A stretch of 64,000 nt of DNA from positions 1,368,902-1,432,901 of the forward strand of contig NZ_OX296583.1 of assembly GCF_946463545.1 (NCBI RefSeq), read 5' to 3'. Shown piece by piece: positions 63,402 through 64,000 of this stretch. Source of the DNA: Methanothermococcus thermolithotrophicus DSM 2095. Its GTDB lineage: Archaea > AGJL01 > Methanococci > Methanococcales > Methanococcaceae. Position 1 is the first letter of the stretch. Each line of letters opens with the position of its first letter. The notes under the pieces were generated by a model. It was not told the origin of the DNA, did no database searches, and saw only the letters and a list, made by a program, of their open reading frames with translations. The position numbers and the translations under genes were made by a program.

Positions 63402-64000
63402 ATGGAGAAAATATACGAATATCAAAGATTTTCAAATCCTAAGCCCAAATCCCGAGGAGATGCCAATCCATTTAAAAAGATTCCGACAATTCTATATCCT
63501 GATGAGCTCATGGATAAGGCATATAGAAGGTCTGAAAAAGTAGCGGGCGAGTTGAGAACAACAACCCGTGGATTGAGTAATATTAAGTCAAAAATCATTG
63601 AAGAGAATAAAATAAGGACTACAACGTCGGTAATTTCAGACAATCTCTTAAAGATTGTAAAGAAAACTCCAACAGTAGATAATCTAGACCCGTTTTATAG
63701 GGAGCTCTTGGAGATTTTGGTTGGTACAGATGAATTTAAAAAATCCCTTGGAGCTATTCAATGGGCTTCGGAATTGGTTAAGAAACTTGGTGGAATGTAT
63801 GCCAGAAGAGTTAGAAGGGCAAAATCCCCTCAACATGCATCAATAATAAGAAAAGAATTCATAGGAAGGGTTTCATCAGTATTGAAACAGATTTATCCAA
63901 ACATGGCATTTCTTGCAGTTTCAAGGGAAAAGTTAAAGAATATCCCAACTGTGAAAGATCTTCCAACTGTGGTAATTGCAGGTTATCCAAATGTTGGTAA
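63402..64000 (+). CDS. Nog1-family GTP-binding protein, 5' part
   Basis: The first 199 codons, cut by the window end. The N terminus NPFKKIPTILYPDELMDKAYRR and the helical bundle with FYRELLEILVG and RRVRRAKSP are typical of NOG1, and the frame runs into the G1 loop at AGYPNVGK. In eukaryotes Nog1 works in large-subunit ribosome assembly; archaeal members are presumed to do the same. ATG behind CGTGATGTT. Confidence 0.9.
   Translation, partial: MEKIYEYQRFSNPKPKSRGDANPFKKIPTILYPDELMDKAYRRSEKVAGELRTTTRGLSNIKSKIIEENKIRTTTSVISDNLLKIVKKTPTVDNLDPFYRELLEILVGTDEFKKSLGAIQWASELVKKLGGMYARRVRRAKSPQHASIIRKEFIGRVSSVLKQIYPNMAFLAVSREKLKNIPTVKDLPTVVIAGYPNVG

Overview
This window is about 64 kb of AT-rich DNA from a hydrogenotrophic methanogen of the order Methanococcales. 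It is probably a motile, selenocysteine-using member of the Methanothermococcus/Methanococcus group; the species assignment is inference. The support is a FwdF-type polyferredoxin, FmdE, CofE (F420), CobS/CobY, archaeal KOR and POR, a selenocysteine SelD with its archaeal SECIS, tRNase Z, RNase P component 4, and ribosome binding sites of the GGTGAT/GGTGG type before nearly every gene.

Layout. 1-10 kb: Sua5, an HTH-ferredoxin protein, the operon korDABC plus a gamma-carbonic anhydrase, an eight-cluster polyferredoxin, a 33-residue mini-ferredoxin with tandem-domain PurE, and a secreted gamma-carbonic anhydrase. 10-20 kb: purC, a membrane chemoreceptor, carA-carB and porCDAB. 20-28 kb: membrane and uptake genes, fmdE, a HAD hydrolase, cobS, a fused aroE-cofE and a UPF0254 gene. 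28-38.5 kb: a full chemotaxis locus as two converging blocks (cheF-cheY-cheC-cheC-cheR on +; cheW-cheB-cheA-cheD-mcp on -). 38.5-44.8 kb: trmY, dapB, a coiled-coil protein, rnp4, ribose-1,5-bisphosphate isomerase, ahcY and a pyrK-like gene. 44.8-47.0 kb: a small island holding a broken OLD-family nuclease gene, bounded by a 74-bp direct repeat of the pyrK 3' end. 47-53 kb: asnB, then a CRISPR array of 55 repeats without cas genes nearby. 53-64 kb: dapF, cobY, PAC2, an iron-sulfur flavoprotein, DedA, CBS, HTH, rnz, selD, a class III pilin, DUF126 and the start of nog1.

The most notable result is a shared operator. A 21-bp palindrome, TATGTGTA-N5-TACACATA, sits directly downstream of the TATA box at five promoters: kor, polyferredoxin, mini-ferredoxin/purE, secreted carbonic anhydrase (two overlapping copies) and por. 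Every one of these units contains a gene that fixes, reduces or interconverts CO2 or bicarbonate, or supplies electrons for this. This suggests a dedicated, apparently undescribed carboxylation regulon with an unknown regulator.

Other structure that gene calls do not explain: a family of about 150-bp elements with TATAGTGGTGTGCA terminal inverted repeats (three copies and a remnant); clusters of near-perfect hairpins with GAA/TTC loops, one of which lies at the aroE-cofE junction; duplicated, diverged 3' ends of pyrK and dapF; a roughly tenfold excess of the palindrome GAGCTC that is absent from the OLD island and the CRISPR array; and several informative CRISPR spacers.
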